From assembly GCF_013409625.1 (NCBI RefSeq), contig NZ_JACCBF010000001.1, positions 1,488,001 to 1,552,000 of the forward strand: DNA of 64,000 nucleotides, given 5' to 3'. The stretch is from Nocardioides kongjuensis. Lineage in GTDB: Bacteria > Actinomycetota > Actinomycetes > Propionibacteriales > Nocardioidaceae. A program made the position numbers and the translations under genes. This document shows, piece after piece, positions 37,044-48,644 of this stretch (the first letter of the stretch is position 1; the number at the start of each line of letters is the position of its first letter). A model generated the notes under the pieces. It was given only the letters and a program-made list of their open reading frames with translations. It did not search any database and was not told the origin of the DNA.

Positions 37044-37244
37044 ATGTCCAAGAAACTCGCAGGGGTGCTCCCCCTGGTCCCGGTGGTCGTGCTGATCGCC
37101 GGCGTGCCCGCCTTCGCGGGCGACCACCGGATCGGTCCGCTGCCCGCGATCGGGACGTGGTTCCTGTTCTGGGTGCTCGTCGGCCCGCTGTTCGTGCTGG
37201 CCGCCGACCTGATCAACCGGCGCCACGAGGGAGGCGACCTCTGA
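37044..37244 (+). CDS. DUF3311 small membrane protein (symporter partner)
   Basis: The 66-residue protein has two hydrophobic helices (about residues 6-23 and 36-56, with FLFWVLVGPLFVLAADLI) and ends with a charged tail. DUF3311 proteins are encoded immediately before sodium:solute symporters and may be their small subunits, as here with a TGATG overlap. AGGAGC precedes ATG 37044. It is the first gene of the operon behind the GntR operator. Confidence 0.85.
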   Translation: MSKKLAGVLPLVPVVVLIAGVPAFAGDHRIGPLPAIGTWFLFWVLVGPLFVLAADLINRRHEGGDL

Positions 37245-38695
37245 TGGCCGCCGCGATCATCGTCATCACCCTCGCTGCCGCCGCGCTGATCGGCATCATG
37301 TCGCGACGACGCGCCGTGAGCGGCGACCTCGCGAGCTGGAGCATCGGCGGCCGCTCCTTCGGCACCGTGCTGTTCTGGGTCCTCGCTGCCGGCGAGATCT
37401 ACTCGACCGCCACCTTCCTCGGCGCGTCGGGTGGCGCGTACAGCCTCGGCGCCGCGGCGATGTGGACCACGGCGTACGGCACCATCGCGATGTGCCTCGG
37501 GTACCTGTACCTGCCCCGGCTGTGGCGCTACGCCAACGACCACGGGCTGATGACCCAGGCCGACTACTTCGCCCACCGCTTCAACAGCCGGTGGATCGGT
37601 GCCCTGTTCGGCGTCGTCGGCGTGGCCTTCATGATCCCCTACATCGAGATCCAGCTCCTCGGCTTCGGGCAGATCCTCGAGGTCACCACGAAGGGCGCCC
37701 TCCCCCGCGAGGCCAGCATGCTGGTCGCCTTCGCGGTGGTCGCCGTGTTCGTCTACCTCTCCGGCATGCACGCGACGGCCCTGGTCTCGATCCTCAAGGA
37801 CATCTTGATGGTCGCCGCCATCGTCATCGTCGGCGTCTGGATCCCGCTGCACTACTTCGGCTCCTACGCGAGCGTGGTCGACAAGGTCCAGGACCAGCAC
37901 CCCGGGCTGCTCGCGCTCAACGGGCTGACCGAGCAGCACACCTCGCTGTGGATGATGACCACCCTGATCGGGTCGGGACTCGCCTTCTTCATGTTCCCGC
38001 ACTCGACCGCAGCGATCTTCTCGGCGAAGTCCGAGCACACGGTACGGCGCAACATGGTCTTCCTGCCGTTCTACAGCGTGCTGCTGTTCCTGCCCGTCCT
38101 CGTCGGCCTCACCGCGCTGCTGGTCATCCCCGGCATCCAGGGCCCGGCCAGCAACGGCGTGCTGCTGAACCTGACCGTCGAGACCCTGCCGCCGTGGCTG
38201 GTCGGCGTCGTCGGCGCCGGTGGTGCCCTCGCTGCGATCGTTCCGGTCAGCCTGCTGGTGCTCCAGTCGGCGACCCAGCTGTCGAAGAACGTCTTCCGGG
38301 ACGCCTTCGCCCCGAACGCCTCCGACGGCAGCGTCCTGCGGATGTCGCGGATCATGGTGCTGGTCGTGATGGGCGTGAGCCTGACCATCGCGCTCACCGC
38401 GCCGACGCTGCTCGTCAACCTGCTCCAGATCGGCCAGGTCGGCGTCTCGCAGTTCGTGCCGGCGGTCCTTCTCGGCCTGTTCTGGAAGCGTCTCAGCACC
38501 GCCGCGACCATGGCGGGTGCAGCCGTCGGGCTCGGCCTGGTCGCCTGGTCGGTGCTGACCAGCACGCCGATCGTGCTCGGCTGCAACATCGGCTTCGTCG
38601 CCCTCGCGGTCAACCTGACCGTCACCGTCGTCGGCTCGCTGGTGGTCGCCAGCGACGTCGCGGAGGAGAAGACGCCGGAAGGAGTCGCGGCGTGA
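37244..38695 (+). CDS. sodium:solute symporter (SSS family)
   Basis: This 483-residue SSS-family transporter has about thirteen helices. The early ASWSIGGRSFGTVLFW block, SLWMMTTLIGSGLAFFMFPHS and the FRDAFAPNASDGSVLRMSRIMV region are family hallmarks. It is probably a Na+-driven importer for the substrate handled by the amidohydrolase. The substrate is unknown; pyrimidine- or hydantoin-like amides are only a guess. It is translationally coupled to DUF3311 and to the amidohydrolase. Confidence 0.88.
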   Translation: MAAAIIVITLAAAALIGIMSRRRAVSGDLASWSIGGRSFGTVLFWVLAAGEIYSTATFLGASGGAYSLGAAAMWTTAYGTIAMCLGYLYLPRLWRYANDHGLMTQADYFAHRFNSRWIGALFGVVGVAFMIPYIEIQLLGFGQILEVTTKGALPREASMLVAFAVVAVFVYLSGMHATALVSILKDILMVAAIVIVGVWIPLHYFGSYASVVDKVQDQHPGLLALNGLTEQHTSLWMMTTLIGSGLAFFMFPHSTAAIFSAKSEHTVRRNMVFLPFYSVLLFLPVLVGLTALLVIPGIQGPASNGVLLNLTVETLPPWLVGVVGAGGALAAIVPVSLLVLQSATQLSKNVFRDAFAPNASDGSVLRMSRIMVLVVMGVSLTIALTAPTLLVNLLQIGQVGVSQFVPAVLLGLFWKRLSTAATMAGAAVGLGLVAWSVLTSTPIVLGCNIGFVALAVNLTVTVVGSLVVASDVAEEKTPEGVAA

Positions 38696-39891
38696 GCCTG
38701 CGCCTGGAGAACCTGACCCTCGAGGGCCACGACGCGCCCGTCACCCTCACCATCGAGGACCAGCGGATCGCAGCCGTCGTACCCACAGCCGATACGCCCC
38801 AGGCGGGCGCCCCCGGCGGTGGCGTCGAGACCATCGACGCCACTGGGCTGCTCGCCCTCCCGGGCCTGGTCGACGCGCACGCGCACATCGACAAGACGCT
38901 CTACTCCGGCCCGTGGGTGCCTGTGCCCGAGCTCGGCTCGGTGCACGAGCGCATCGCCCACGAGCGTGCGGTGCGCGACCGGTACGGCCTGCCGCGCGGC
39001 GACTACGTCTCGGCGCTGGTCGAGACCATGGTCGGCGCGGGCACGACGCACATCCGCACCCACTCCGACGTCGATCCCGGCGTCGGCACCCGTGGGGTCG
39101 AGGTCGTCGCCGACGTCGCGAACAGGTACGCCGACAGCGTCACCATCGAGCAGGTCGCCTTCCCCCAGGGCGGCCTGATCTCGAACCCGGGAACGCTGGC
39201 GCTGCTCGAGGACGCGGTCGCCGCCGGCGCGAGCACGATCGGCGGCATCGACCCGGCCGGGTTCGACGGTGCTCCCCTCGAGCACCTCGACGCGATCTTC
39301 GACCTCGCCGCCCGGACGGCGTGCGGGATCGACATCCACCTCCACGACTCCGGGGCCCTCGGCGCCTGGGAGATGGCACAGATCGTGGACCGGACGACGG
39401 CGTACGGCCTGGCCGGCAAGGTCGCGATCAGCCACGCGTTCGGCCTCGCCCACGAGCCGACCCAGGACGCCCTCATCGAGCGGTTCGCCGAGGCGGGCGT
39501 CGCGATCGTCTCGGCGGCCGTGTACGACGTACCGGTCCCCTCGCTCGCCAAGCTCGCGGCCGCCGGCGTGACCTTCGCGTCCGGCAGCGACGGGATCAAC
39601 GACCTGTGGGGCCCCTACGGCGACGGCGACATGCTCCGGCGGGCGATGCTCGTCGGCTATCGCAACTCGGTGCGCACCGAAGCCGGCCTCCAGCAGGCAC
39701 TGGCGACGGCGACCACCGGTGCCGCGAGGATGCTCGGCCTGGAGGACTACGGGCTGGGCGTGGGCGACCTGGCCGACCTCGTCCTGGTCCGGGCCCGCTG
39801 CACGGCCGAGGCGGTCGCGCGGGTGCCGGTGCGCGAGGTCGTGATCAAGGCCGGTTCGGTCGTGGCCCGCGACGGGCGCTACCTGTCCTGA
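38692..39891 (+). CDS. amidohydrolase-superfamily enzyme (cytosine deaminase-like)
   Basis: The 399-residue metalloenzyme has DAHAHIDKTL (HxH metal ligands), VAFPQGG (the Gln position of CodA), IHLHDSG, ISHAFGL and the catalytic Asp in FASGSDGIND. This arrangement belongs to the CodA/AtzC branch, which deaminates or hydrolyses cyclic amidines and amides. GTG 38692 overlaps the symporter stop. It is clearly a cytoplasmic catabolic enzyme; the exact substrate cannot be given. Confidence 0.85.
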   Translation: MSLRLENLTLEGHDAPVTLTIEDQRIAAVVPTADTPQAGAPGGGVETIDATGLLALPGLVDAHAHIDKTLYSGPWVPVPELGSVHERIAHERAVRDRYGLPRGDYVSALVETMVGAGTTHIRTHSDVDPGVGTRGVEVVADVANRYADSVTIEQVAFPQGGLISNPGTLALLEDAVAAGASTIGGIDPAGFDGAPLEHLDAIFDLAARTACGIDIHLHDSGALGAWEMAQIVDRTTAYGLAGKVAISHAFGLAHEPTQDALIERFAEAGVAIVSAAVYDVPVPSLAKLAAAGVTFASGSDGINDLWGPYGDGDMLRRAMLVGYRNSVRTEAGLQQALATATTGAARMLGLEDYGLGVGDLADLVLVRARCTAEAVARVPVREVVIKAGSVVARDGRYLS

Positions 39892-39913
39892 TCCCCCCAG
39901 TCCGCCACGACGT

Positions 39914-39965
39914 CAACGGCCCCGGTGCCCGGCTCTCCCGCAGGAGGCCGGCGCCGGGGCCGTTG
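39914..39965. terminator. strong bidirectional terminator hairpin
   Basis: There are 16-bp arms (39914-39929 and 39950-39965) with one mismatch and a 20-nt loop that can pair internally. They lie between the convergent amidohydrolase and rbpA genes. No T-run is present, as is usual in this GC range. Confidence 0.7.
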
Positions 39966-39975
39966 GCGTGAAGCG

Positions 39976-40335
39976 TCAGAAGATGATCTCGCCGGACTTG
40001 CGGCGCGAGCGGAGCAGCTGGATGGCCTCGTCGAGGATGACCTCGGCCTCCTTGTCGGAGCGACGCTCCTTCACGTAGGCCAGGTGCGTCTTGTACGGCT
40101 CGATCTTCGGCGCCGGCGGAGCGTTCTCCGAGTCGAGGCCCGCGGGAAGCCCGCACTTCGGGCAGTCCCAGGAGTCCGGGACGGACGCCTCGACGGAGAA
40201 GGTGATCACCGAACGGTGGTCGTTCGCACAGAAGTACGTGACCGCCTGACGAGGCGCGGCCTCGCCGCGCTCGGCCTCGCCCATCGGACCCGCACCGACG
40301 CGACTACCGCGGATCGCGTTCCCACCACCAGCCAA
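39976..40335 (-). CDS. rbpA: RNA polymerase-binding protein RbpA
   Basis: RbpA (119 residues) binds the principal sigma factor and core RNA polymerase and stabilises open complexes. It has the basic N-terminus AIRGSRVGAGP, a zinc-binding CxxC pair with YFCAND and WDCPKCG, and the C-terminal sigma-interacting helix VILDEAIQLLRSRRKSGE. A TTG start at 40335 is supported by GAGGAGA 6 nt upstream. A slightly longer N-terminal head than in mycobacteria is normal for Nocardioides-like homologues. Confidence 0.93.
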   Translation of the reverse strand: MAGGGNAIRGSRVGAGPMGEAERGEAAPRQAVTYFCANDHRSVITFSVEASVPDSWDCPKCGLPAGLDSENAPPAPKIEPYKTHLAYVKERRSDKEAEVILDEAIQLLRSRRKSGEIIF

Positions 40336-40404
40336 CGGATTCTCTCCTCAAGCCCTCGGACGACCCGGCGCTGTCCGGGTCGGTTGCACGACGTGTGTGT
40401 GAAG

Positions 40405-40641
40405 TCAGTTCTGATAGGCGAGCAGGAGGCCCAGCGCGATGACGCAGGCGAACCAGATGACGCCGATCCCGATCGTGAACCGATCGAGGTTGCGCTCGGC
40501 GACCGACGACCCGCCGAGCGAGCTCGACACGCCGCCACCGAACATGTCCGAGAGGCCGCCGCCCCGACCCTTGTGCAGCAGCACGAGCAGGATGAGGATC
40601 AGGCTCGTGATCACGAGCAGCACAGTCAGAAGCGTCGACAC
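40405..40641 (-). CDS. secG: SecG preprotein translocase subunit
   Basis: This 78-residue protein has two membrane helices (about residues 3-23 and 55-76) with the cytoplasmic loop KGRGGGLSDMFGGG, typical of SecG. GTG 40641 is 7 nt after TAGGAT on the minus strand, so it may be leaderless. It follows tpiA as in other actinobacteria. Confidence 0.92.
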   Translation of the reverse strand: MSTLLTVLLVITSLILILLVLLHKGRGGGLSDMFGGGVSSSLGGSSVAERNLDRFTIGIGVIWFACVIALGLLLAYQN

Positions 40642-40648
40642 GCGAGGA

Positions 40649-40654
40649 ATCCTA
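40649..40654 (-). promoter_or_regulatory. -10 element of a leaderless promoter
   Basis: On the minus strand TAGGAT ends 7 nt before GTG 40641 of secG. Confidence 0.45.
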
Positions 40655-40668
40655 CGTCAGGCCTGGTG

Positions 40669-41466
40669 CTAGGACAGCACCGGCATGTCGTAGAACCGGC
40701 AGATTCCCCCGAACTCGTCGGCCTCCAGGCTCGCACCACCCACGAGGGCGCCGTCGACGTCGGCCTTGGCCATGATGCCCGCCACGTTCGCGGCCTTCAC
40801 CGAGCCGCCGTAGAGGATCCGGACCGCGTCCGCGGCCTCGTCGCCGTGGCTCTTGCGGACCTGCTCGCGGATGGCGGCGCAGACCTCCTGCGCGTCGTCG
40901 GGGGTGGCGACCTCGCCGGTGCCGATCGCCCAGACCGGCTCGTAGGCGATCACCAGCCCGGCGACCTGCTTCTTGGTCAGCCCGTCGAGGGAGCCCTCGA
41001 CCTGGGCGTTGGTGTAGGCGACGTGCTCGCCGGCCTGGCGGACCTCGAGGCCCTCGCCGACGCACACGATGGGGGTGATCTTCTCGGCCAGCGCGGCCTT
41101 GGCCTTGGCGTTGACGACCGCGTCCGTCTCGCCGTGGTACTGCCGTCGCTCGGAGTGCCCGACCACGACGTAGGAGCAGCCCAGCTTGGCGAGCATCGCC
41201 GCGGAGATCTCGCCGGTGTAGGCGCCGCCGGCGTGCTGGGAGACGTCCTGCGCGCCGTAGCGGATCGAGAGGCGGTCCCCGTCGACGAGGGTCTGCACCG
41301 AGCGGATGTCGGTGAACGGCGGGATCACCGCGACCTCGACCTTGCCGTAGTCGTGCCGCTTGTCGGACAGCGTCCAGGCGAGCTTCTGCACGAGGACGAC
41401 GGCCTCGGCGTGGTTGAGGTTCATCTTCCAGTTGCCCGCCATCAGCGGGGTGCGTGCGGCGGCCAT
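40669..41466 (-). CDS. tpiA: triosephosphate isomerase
   Basis: This 265-residue TIM barrel has the catalytic Lys in AGNWKMN, His in VVVGHSERR and Glu in [12 protein letters not shown], with the phosphate loop [14 protein letters not shown] 41466 lies 1 nt after the pgk stop. It is slightly longer than E. coli TpiA because of an extra N-terminal part of the first helices. Confidence 0.96.
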   Translation of the reverse strand: MAAARTPLMAGNWKMNLNHAEAVVLVQKLAWTLSDKRHDYGKVEVAVIPPFTDIRSVQTLVDGDRLSIRYGAQDVSQHAGGAYTGEISAAMLAKLGCSYVVVGHSERRQYHGETDAVVNAKAKAALAEKITPIVCVGEGLEVRQAGEHVAYTNAQVEGSLDGLTKKQVAGLVIAYEPVWAIGTGEVATPDDAQEVCAAIREQVRKSHGDEAADAVRILYGGSVKAANVAGIMAKADVDGALVGGASLEADEFGGICRFYDMPVLS

Positions 41467-41467
41467 G

Positions 41468-42676
41468 TCAGCTCTCCTCCAGGACGGTGATGCCGGGCAG
41501 CTGCTTGCCCTCGAGGTACTCGAGGCTCGCACCGCCTCCGGTCGAGATGTGGCCGAAGGCGGCCTCGTCGAACCCGAGGGTGCGCACGGCGGCCGCGGAG
41601 TCGCCGCCGCCGACCACCGACAGGCCGTCGACCTTGGTCAGCGCCTCGGCGACGGCACGGGTGCCCTCGGCGAAGGCGGGCTGCTCGAAGACGCCCATCG
41701 GGCCGTTCCAGAAGACCGTGCGGGCGTCGGCGAGCGCGGCCGCGAAGGCCTTCCCGGACTCGGGCCCGATGTCGAGCCCGAGGCTCTCGGCCGGGATGGC
41801 GTCGGCCGCCACGACCCGGGCGGACGCCTCGTCGCCGAAGCTGTCGGCCACCACGATGTCGGTGGGCAGCACGATCTCGACGCCGAGCTCCCTCGCCCGG
41901 GCCTGGTAGGCACGCACCGTGTCGAGCTGGTCCTCCTCGAGCAGGCTCTTGCCGACCTCGTGGCCGTCGGCCTTGAGGAACGTGAAGACCATGCCGCCAC
42001 CGATGAGCAGCTTGTCGGCCTTGCCGAGCAGGTTGTCGATCACGCCGAGCTTGTCGGAGACCTTCGAGCCGCCGAGCACGACGACGTAGGGGCGCTCCGG
42101 GTCGACGGTCAGGCGGCGCAGCACCTCGACCTCGGCGGCGACCAGGCCGCCCATGGCGTGCGGGAGACGCTGCGCGACGTCGTACACGCTGGCCTGCTTG
42201 CGGTGCACGACGCCGAAGCCGTCGGACACGAAGGCGTCCGCGAGGCCCGCGAGCTGGTCGGCGAAGGCGCCGCGCTCCGCGTCGTCCTTGCTGGTCTCCC
42301 CGGCGTTGAACCGGACGTTCTCGAGCAGCGCGACCTGGCCGTCGGCGAGACCCGCCACGGTCTCCTGGGCGGACGCACCGACCGTGTCGGTGGCGAAGGC
42401 GACGGGCGCACCGAGCAGCTCGCCGAGGCGAGCGGCGACGGGCGCGAGCGAGTACGCCGGGTCCGGCTCGCCCTTGGGCCGACCGAGGTGCGCGGTGACG
42501 ACCACCCGGGCGCCCGCGTCGGCGAGCGTCTTGATGGTCGGAACGCTCGCGCGGATCCGGCCGTCGTCGGTGATCCGGCTGCCGTCGAGCGGCACGTTCA
42601 GGTCGGAACGGACGAGGACGCGCTTGCCGCGGACGCTCTGCAAGAACTCGGGGGCGAGGCCGTTGAAGTCAGTCAC
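41468..42676 (-). CDS. pgk: phosphoglycerate kinase
   Basis: This 402-residue PGK has the N-terminal [24 protein letters not shown], the hinge region and the nucleotide loop [13 protein letters not shown], and [11 protein letters not shown] at the C-terminal nucleotide site. The start is GTG 42676. It is the middle gene of gap-pgk-tpiA. Confidence 0.96.
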   Translation of the reverse strand: MTDFNGLAPEFLQSVRGKRVLVRSDLNVPLDGSRITDDGRIRASVPTIKTLADAGARVVVTAHLGRPKGEPDPAYSLAPVAARLGELLGAPVAFATDTVGASAQETVAGLADGQVALLENVRFNAGETSKDDAERGAFADQLAGLADAFVSDGFGVVHRKQASVYDVAQRLPHAMGGLVAAEVEVLRRLTVDPERPYVVVLGGSKVSDKLGVIDNLLGKADKLLIGGGMVFTFLKADGHEVGKSLLEEDQLDTVRAYQARARELGVEIVLPTDIVVADSFGDEASARVVAADAIPAESLGLDIGPESGKAFAAALADARTVFWNGPMGVFEQPAFAEGTRAVAEALTKVDGLSVVGGGDSAAAVRTLGFDEAAFGHISTGGGASLEYLEGKQLPGITVLEES

Positions 42677-42700
42677 AAGCGTCAGAGCCTAGGCCATCGG

Positions 42701-43765
<1,065 letters not shown>

Positions 43766-43777
43766 TCAGGGGTCGAG

Positions 43778-44764
43778 CTACGCGTCGCCGGCGAGCATCT
43801 CGGGTGTCAGCGACGCCTCGGTGTCGGGGATGCCGAGCTCCTCGGCGCGCTTGTCGGCCATCGCGAGCAGCCGGCGGATGCGGCCGGCGATGGCGTCCTT
43901 GGTCAGGACCGGGTCGTGCAGCTGCCCGAGCTCCTCGAGCGAGGCCTGCTTGTGCTCGAGCCGCAGCTCGCCGGCCATCTTCAGGTGGTCGGGCACCTCG
44001 TCGCCGAGGATCTCCATGGCGCGGTCCACCCGGGCTCCGGCGGTGACGGCGGCGCGGGCGGAGCGGCGGAGGTTGGCGTCGTCGAAGTTGGCCAGGCGGT
44101 TGGCGGTGGCCCGGACCTCGCGCCGCATCCGGCGCTCCTCCCACGCCATCAGGGTCTCGTGCGCGCCGAGCCGGGCGAGGAGCTGGCCGATCGCGTCCCC
44201 GTCGCGGATGACCACGCGGTCCACGCCCCGCACCTCGCGGGCCTTGGCCTGGATGCCGAGCCGGCGGGCGACCCCGACGAGCGCGAGCGCGGCCTCCGAG
44301 CCGGGGCAGGTCACCTCGAGGGACGAGGAGCGACCGGGCTCGGTGAGCGAGCCGTGGGCAAGGAAGGCGCCACGCCAGGCGGCGACCGCGTCGCAGGCAC
44401 CGCCGGACACGACGGCCGGCGGCAGGCCGCGGACGGGGCGGCCGCGCTGGTCGAGCAGGCCGGTCTGGCGGGCCAGTGCCTCGCCGTCCTTGACCACGCG
44501 CACGATGTAGCGGCTGCCCTTGCGCAGGCCGTTGCCCTGCACCATGACGACCTCGGAGCCCTGGCCGTAGATCTCCGAGATGTCCTTGCGCAGGCGCCGG
44601 GCGGCGGCACCGGTGTCGAGCTCTGCCTCGACGACGATCCGGCCGCCGACGATGTGGAGTCCCCCGGCGAAGCGCAGCATCGAGGCGACCTCGGCCTTGC
44701 GACAGCAGACCTTCGTCACCGGGATGTTGGCGAGCTCCGCCTTGACCTGTGCCGTCATCGCCAT
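43778..44764 (-). CDS. whiA: WhiA sporulation/cell-division regulator
   Basis: This 328-residue protein has a degenerate LAGLIDADG-like domain (about residues 20-215, with [10 protein letters not shown] and [12 protein letters not shown]) and a C-terminal HTH (about 250-310, [25 protein letters not shown]). WhiA works with WhiB to start cell division in sporulating actinobacteria and also exists in non-sporulating ones. The gene order whiA-yvcK-rapZ-uvrC (reading down the minus strand from uvrC) is strongly conserved. Confidence 0.95.
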   Translation of the reverse strand: MAMTAQVKAELANIPVTKVCCRKAEVASMLRFAGGLHIVGGRIVVEAELDTGAAARRLRKDISEIYGQGSEVVMVQGNGLRKGSRYIVRVVKDGEALARQTGLLDQRGRPVRGLPPAVVSGGACDAVAAWRGAFLAHGSLTEPGRSSSLEVTCPGSEAALALVGVARRLGIQAKAREVRGVDRVVIRDGDAIGQLLARLGAHETLMAWEERRMRREVRATANRLANFDDANLRRSARAAVTAGARVDRAMEILGDEVPDHLKMAGELRLEHKQASLEELGQLHDPVLTKDAIAGRIRRLLAMADKRAEELGIPDTEASLTPEMLAGDA

Positions 44765-44795
44765 ACGGGCGATCCTCCCACGCGGGTCAACAACC

Positions 44796-45767
44796 TCAGG
44801 AGCCGATGCCGAAGACGCGGGCGTACGCCGTGGCGAGCCTCACGGGATCGTGCCGCGGCGTGCCGTCGCCCACGGCCAGGTCGTCGACGACGAGGCGGGC
44901 GCCGAGGGCGGCGACCGTCTCCTCGAGCTCGCCGAGGTCGTCGGCGACGGAGGCGCGGTCGGCCAGCACCACGTCGATGCCGAGGTCCGGTGCGTGCTCG
45001 GCGAGGACGGCCAGGTGGTCGGCCGGCCCGAAGCCACCGGTCTCACCGGCCTGCTCCTCGAGGTTGAGCACGACGACGACGCGGGCGTCGGTCGCGACGA
45101 GGGACTCGCGCAGCCGCGGGACCAGCAGGTGCGGGAGCACGCTGCTGAACCAGGAGCCGGGCCCGAGGACCACCCAGTCCGCCGCCGCGATCGCGTCCAC
45201 GACGGCGGGGCTCACCTCCGGGTCGGCCGGCTCCAGCGCGATCTCGCTGATCACCCCGTCGGTCGTGGCGACCTCGACCTGCCCGCGCACGGAGGTGAGC
45301 GCGTCGGGATCGCCGACGACCAGGCCACGCACCTCGGCGGTGATGTCCATGGGCGTCATCGCCATGGGCAGCACCCGGCCCTTGGCGCCGAGCAGCCGGC
45401 CCACCCAGTCGAGGGCGTCGACGTGGTCGCCCAGCAGCTCCCACAGGCCGACGATGAGCAGGTTGCCGACCACGTGGCCGCGCATCTCCCCGTCGCCCTC
45501 GAAACGGTGCTGCAGCACCTTGGCCCAGGTGTCGCCCCACTCGTCGTCGCCGCACAGCGCGGCCAGTGCCATCCGCAGGTCGCCCGGCGGGAGCACGCCG
45601 AACTCACCCCGCAGCCGCCCCGAGGAGCCGCCGTTGTCGGCCACCGTGACCACCGCCGTCAGGTCGTCGACGGTCAGGTCGTCGACGAGGTGGCGCAGGG
45701 CGCTGAGCGAGGCGTGCAGGCCGTGGCCGCCGCCCAGGGCCACGACCGCCTGTGCCCGCTCACTCAC
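44796..45767 (-). CDS. yvcK: YvcK/CofD-like gluconeogenesis factor
   Basis: This 323-residue protein of the CofD-like superfamily has [24 protein letters not shown] and the nucleotide-binding loop [15 protein letters not shown]. In Bacillus and mycobacteria YvcK binds UDP-sugars and is needed for growth on gluconeogenic substrates and for cell-wall homeostasis. The start is taken at GTG 45767, overlapping the rapZ stop by 8 nt; GTG 45779 is also possible. Confidence 0.92.
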   Translation of the reverse strand: MSERAQAVVALGGGHGLHASLSALRHLVDDLTVDDLTAVVTVADNGGSSGRLRGEFGVLPPGDLRMALAALCGDDEWGDTWAKVLQHRFEGDGEMRGHVVGNLLIVGLWELLGDHVDALDWVGRLLGAKGRVLPMAMTPMDITAEVRGLVVGDPDALTSVRGQVEVATTDGVISEIALEPADPEVSPAVVDAIAAADWVVLGPGSWFSSVLPHLLVPRLRESLVATDARVVVVLNLEEQAGETGGFGPADHLAVLAEHAPDLGIDVVLADRASVADDLGELEETVAALGARLVVDDLAVGDGTPRHDPVRLATAYARVFGIGS

Positions 45768-46626
45768 GGCCGAGGTCACGGTGGATCGCGCGGGCGACGT
45801 ACCCCTGCTCCCCCAGCCGGCGGGCGATCTCCTCGGTCATCGCCACGCTGCGGTGCTTGCCGCCCGTGCAGCCGATCGCCACCCGCATGAACCGCTTGCC
45901 CTCCCGCAGGTAGCCCTCGGCGACCCCCGACAGCAGCGGCACGTAGGCGTCGACGAACTCGGCGGCCCCCGGCCGGCCCAGCACGTACGCCGACACCTCG
46001 GCGTCCTGGCCGGTGCGCGGACGCAGGGCGGGGACCCAGTGCGGGTTGGGCAGGAAGCGCATGTCGGCCATGAAGTCGGCGTCGACGGGGATGCCGTACT
46101 TGAACCCGAAGCTGATCACCGAGACCCGCAGCCGGGTGGTCTCGGTTGTGCCGAAGGACTCGGCGATCCGGTCGGTGAGCTGGTGCACGTTGAGGCTGCT
46201 CGTGTCGATGACCAGGTCTGCCTCGGAGCGCAGGTCGGCGAGCACGCTGCGCTCGCGCTGCAGTCCGTCGAGCAGGCGGCCGCCCTCCTGCAGCGGGTGC
46301 GGACGACGGGCCGCCTCCTGGCGGCGGACCAGCACCTCGTCGGTGGCGTCCAGGAAGACCAGCGTGGTCACCCGGCCGGCCACGCCGTGGGCGATCGCGC
46401 TGCGCAGGCCCTGGAAGAACGAGCCGGACCGGACGTCGACCACGACCGCGACCGGCTGGGCCGGGCCGTGGCTCTCGTCGACGAGGCGGACCACCTCCGG
46501 CAGCAGGCTGGGCGGGAGGTTGTCGACGACGAAGAAGCCGAGGTCCTCGAGCTCCTTGGCCGCGGTGCTGCGGCCGGCACCGGTCATGCCGGTGACGACC
46601 ACGAGCTGCCCGTGCGTCTCATCCAT
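45760..46626 (-). CDS. rapZ: RapZ-family nucleotide-binding protein
   Basis: This 288-residue P-loop protein has Walker [10 protein letters not shown], the [12 protein letters not shown] region, [11 protein letters not shown] and the C-terminal [17 protein letters not shown], which is conserved in RapZ/YvcJ. In E. coli the C-terminal part senses glucosamine-6-phosphate and recruits RNase E. ATG 46626 is used; ATG 46635 is equally possible, and both overlap the uvrC end. Confidence 0.93.
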   Translation of the reverse strand: MDETHGQLVVVTGMTGAGRSTAAKELEDLGFFVVDNLPPSLLPEVVRLVDESHGPAQPVAVVVDVRSGSFFQGLRSAIAHGVAGRVTTLVFLDATDEVLVRRQEAARRPHPLQEGGRLLDGLQRERSVLADLRSEADLVIDTSSLNVHQLTDRIAESFGTTETTRLRVSVISFGFKYGIPVDADFMADMRFLPNPHWVPALRPRTGQDAEVSAYVLGRPGAAEFVDAYVPLLSGVAEGYLREGKRFMRVAIGCTGGKHRSVAMTEEIARRLGEQGYVARAIHRDLGRE

Positions 46627-48577
46627 GGGCGTCATTGTGCCCAGTGGCCCCGTCGAGGGCCTCCTTGATGGCGCTCGCCGTGCGCGGCCCCACCCCGGGG
46701 ACGGCGGCGATCTCCTCGACGGTGGCGGCCCGCAGCTTGCGCAGGGAGCCGAAGTGGCGCAGCAGCGTCCGGCGGCGCACCTCCCCCAGGCCCGGTACGT
46801 CGTCGAGCAGGCTCTCGACCATCGACTTCGAGCGCCGGTTGCGGTGGTGGGTGATCGCGAACCGGTGCGCCTCGTCGCGGACCCGCTGCAGCAGGTAGAG
46901 CCCCTCGGAGGTGCGCGGCAGGATGACCGGGTCCTCCTCGCCGGGGACCCAGACCTCCTCGAGACGCTTGGCCAGGCCGCAGACCGGGATGTCGTCGATG
47001 CCGAGCTCGTCGAGCGCGCGCTGGGCCGCAGCGACCTGCGGCGCACCACCGTCGACGACGACGAGGCCGGGCGCGTAGGCGAACTTCCGTGGCCGACCGG
47101 TGTCGGGGTCGACCAGCATCGGACCGGTGCCGGCGTCGGGGTCGCCCGGCCGCAGCTCCGAGCGCGCCTGCTCGTCGAGCAGCCGTCGGAACCGTCGGGT
47201 GATCACCTCGTGCATGGCCTTGACGTCGTCGGAGCCGTCCTGGTCCTTGATCACGAACCGGCGGTACTCCCCCTTGCGGGCCAGTCCGTCCTCGAACACG
47301 ACCATGGACGCGACGATCTCGGTGCCCTGGATGTGGGAGACGTCGTAGCACTCGATGCGCAGCGGCGCCTCGTCGAGCTCGAGCGCCTCCGCGATCTCGC
47401 CGAGCGCGATGTTGCGCGTGGTCAGGTCACTGGCCCGCTTGGTCTTGTGCAGCGCGAGGGACTCGGTGGCGTTGCGGGCCACGGTCTCCTGCAGGGCCTT
47501 CTTGTCGCCGCGCTGCGGGACGCGGATCTCGACCTTCGCGCCGCGCAGGTCGGAGAGCAGCTGCTCGAACGTGGCGTGCTCGGCCGGCAGGGCGGGGACC
47601 AGGATCTCGCGGGGTACGGCGTCGCGGACGTCCTCGGGCGCCACGCCGGCGTACAGCTGGAGCAGGAAGTCCTCGACCAGGGCGGCGGTGTCGCCGTCGT
47701 CGGTGCGGTCGGCGACCCAGCCGCGCTGACCGCGGATCCGGCCGCCCCGCACGTAGAACACCTGCACCGCGACCTCGAGCGGGTCCTCCGCCAGCGCGAT
47801 CACGTCGGCGTCCGAGCCGTCGCCGAGCACCACGGCCTGCTTCTCGAGCGCCTTGTTCATCGCGCCGAGGTCGTCGCGCAGCCGGGCGGCCTTCTCGAAG
47901 TCGAGTGCGTCGGAGGCGGCGTGCATCTCCTGCTCGATGCGCTTCATGAACGGTCGCGTGCGTCCGGCCATGAACTCGCAGAAGTCGTCGACGATCGCGC
48001 GGTGGTCCTCGGGCGAGATGTTGCCGACGCAGGGCGCCGAGCACTTGTCGATGTAGCCGAGCAGGCAGGGCCGCCCGATCTGGCTCGACCGCTTGAACAC
48101 GCCGTTGCTGCACGAGCGCATCGGGAAGACGCGCAGCAGGATGTCGACGGTCTCGCGGATCGCCCAGGCGTGGCCGTAGGGGCCGAAGTAGCGGGTGCCC
48201 TTGCGCTTCGCGCCGCGCCCGACCATCACCCGCGGGAACTCGTCGGAGACGGTGACGGCCAGCCACGGGTAGGACTTGTCGTCGCGGTACTTCACGTTGA
48301 ACCGCGGGTCGAACTCCTTGATCCAGGAGTACTCCAGCTGCAGCGCCTCGACCTCGGTCCCGACGACCGTCCACTCCACCGAGGTCGCGGTGGTGACCAT
48401 GGTCGCGGTGCGCGGGTGCAGGTTGCCGATGTCCTGGAAGTACGACGAGAGCCGGGCGCGCAGGTTCTTCGCCTTGCCGACGTAGATCACCCGCTGGGTG
48501 CGGTCGCGGAACCGGTAGACCCCGGGCTGGGTGGGGATCTCGCCGGGTTTCGGCCGGTAGCTCAGCGCGGGTGACAC
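46619..48577 (-). CDS. uvrC: excinuclease ABC subunit C
   Basis: This 652-residue UvrC has a GIY-YIG nuclease domain ([22 protein letters not shown]), a UvrB-interaction helix pair ([23 protein letters not shown]), an RNase-H-like domain with [12 protein letters not shown] and [10 protein letters not shown], and C-terminal HhH motifs ([15 protein letters not shown] and [10 protein letters not shown]). GTG 48577 was chosen because it is 7 nt after TAGGGT and fits the M. tuberculosis start; an upstream ATG (48607) is less likely. Confidence 0.95.
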   Translation of the reverse strand: MSPALSYRPKPGEIPTQPGVYRFRDRTQRVIYVGKAKNLRARLSSYFQDIGNLHPRTATMVTTATSVEWTVVGTEVEALQLEYSWIKEFDPRFNVKYRDDKSYPWLAVTVSDEFPRVMVGRGAKRKGTRYFGPYGHAWAIRETVDILLRVFPMRSCSNGVFKRSSQIGRPCLLGYIDKCSAPCVGNISPEDHRAIVDDFCEFMAGRTRPFMKRIEQEMHAASDALDFEKAARLRDDLGAMNKALEKQAVVLGDGSDADVIALAEDPLEVAVQVFYVRGGRIRGQRGWVADRTDDGDTAALVEDFLLQLYAGVAPEDVRDAVPREILVPALPAEHATFEQLLSDLRGAKVEIRVPQRGDKKALQETVARNATESLALHKTKRASDLTTRNIALGEIAEALELDEAPLRIECYDVSHIQGTEIVASMVVFEDGLARKGEYRRFVIKDQDGSDDVKAMHEVITRRFRRLLDEQARSELRPGDPDAGTGPMLVDPDTGRPRKFAYAPGLVVVDGGAPQVAAAQRALDELGIDDIPVCGLAKRLEEVWVPGEEDPVILPRTSEGLYLLQRVRDEAHRFAITHHRNRRSKSMVESLLDDVPGLGEVRRRTLLRHFGSLRKLRAATVEEIAAVPGVGPRTASAIKEALDGATGHNDAHG

Positions 48578-48584
48578 GCCCACA

Positions 48585-48590
48585 ACCCTA
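48585..48590 (-). promoter_or_regulatory. -10 element of a leaderless promoter
   Basis: On the minus strand TAGGGT ends 7 nt before GTG 48577 of uvrC. Confidence 0.5.
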
Positions 48591-48644
48591 CGGAGCGGTG
48601 CCGACATCTCCTTATTCGCGTTAGTCGCGTGCTTTACTACAGTT

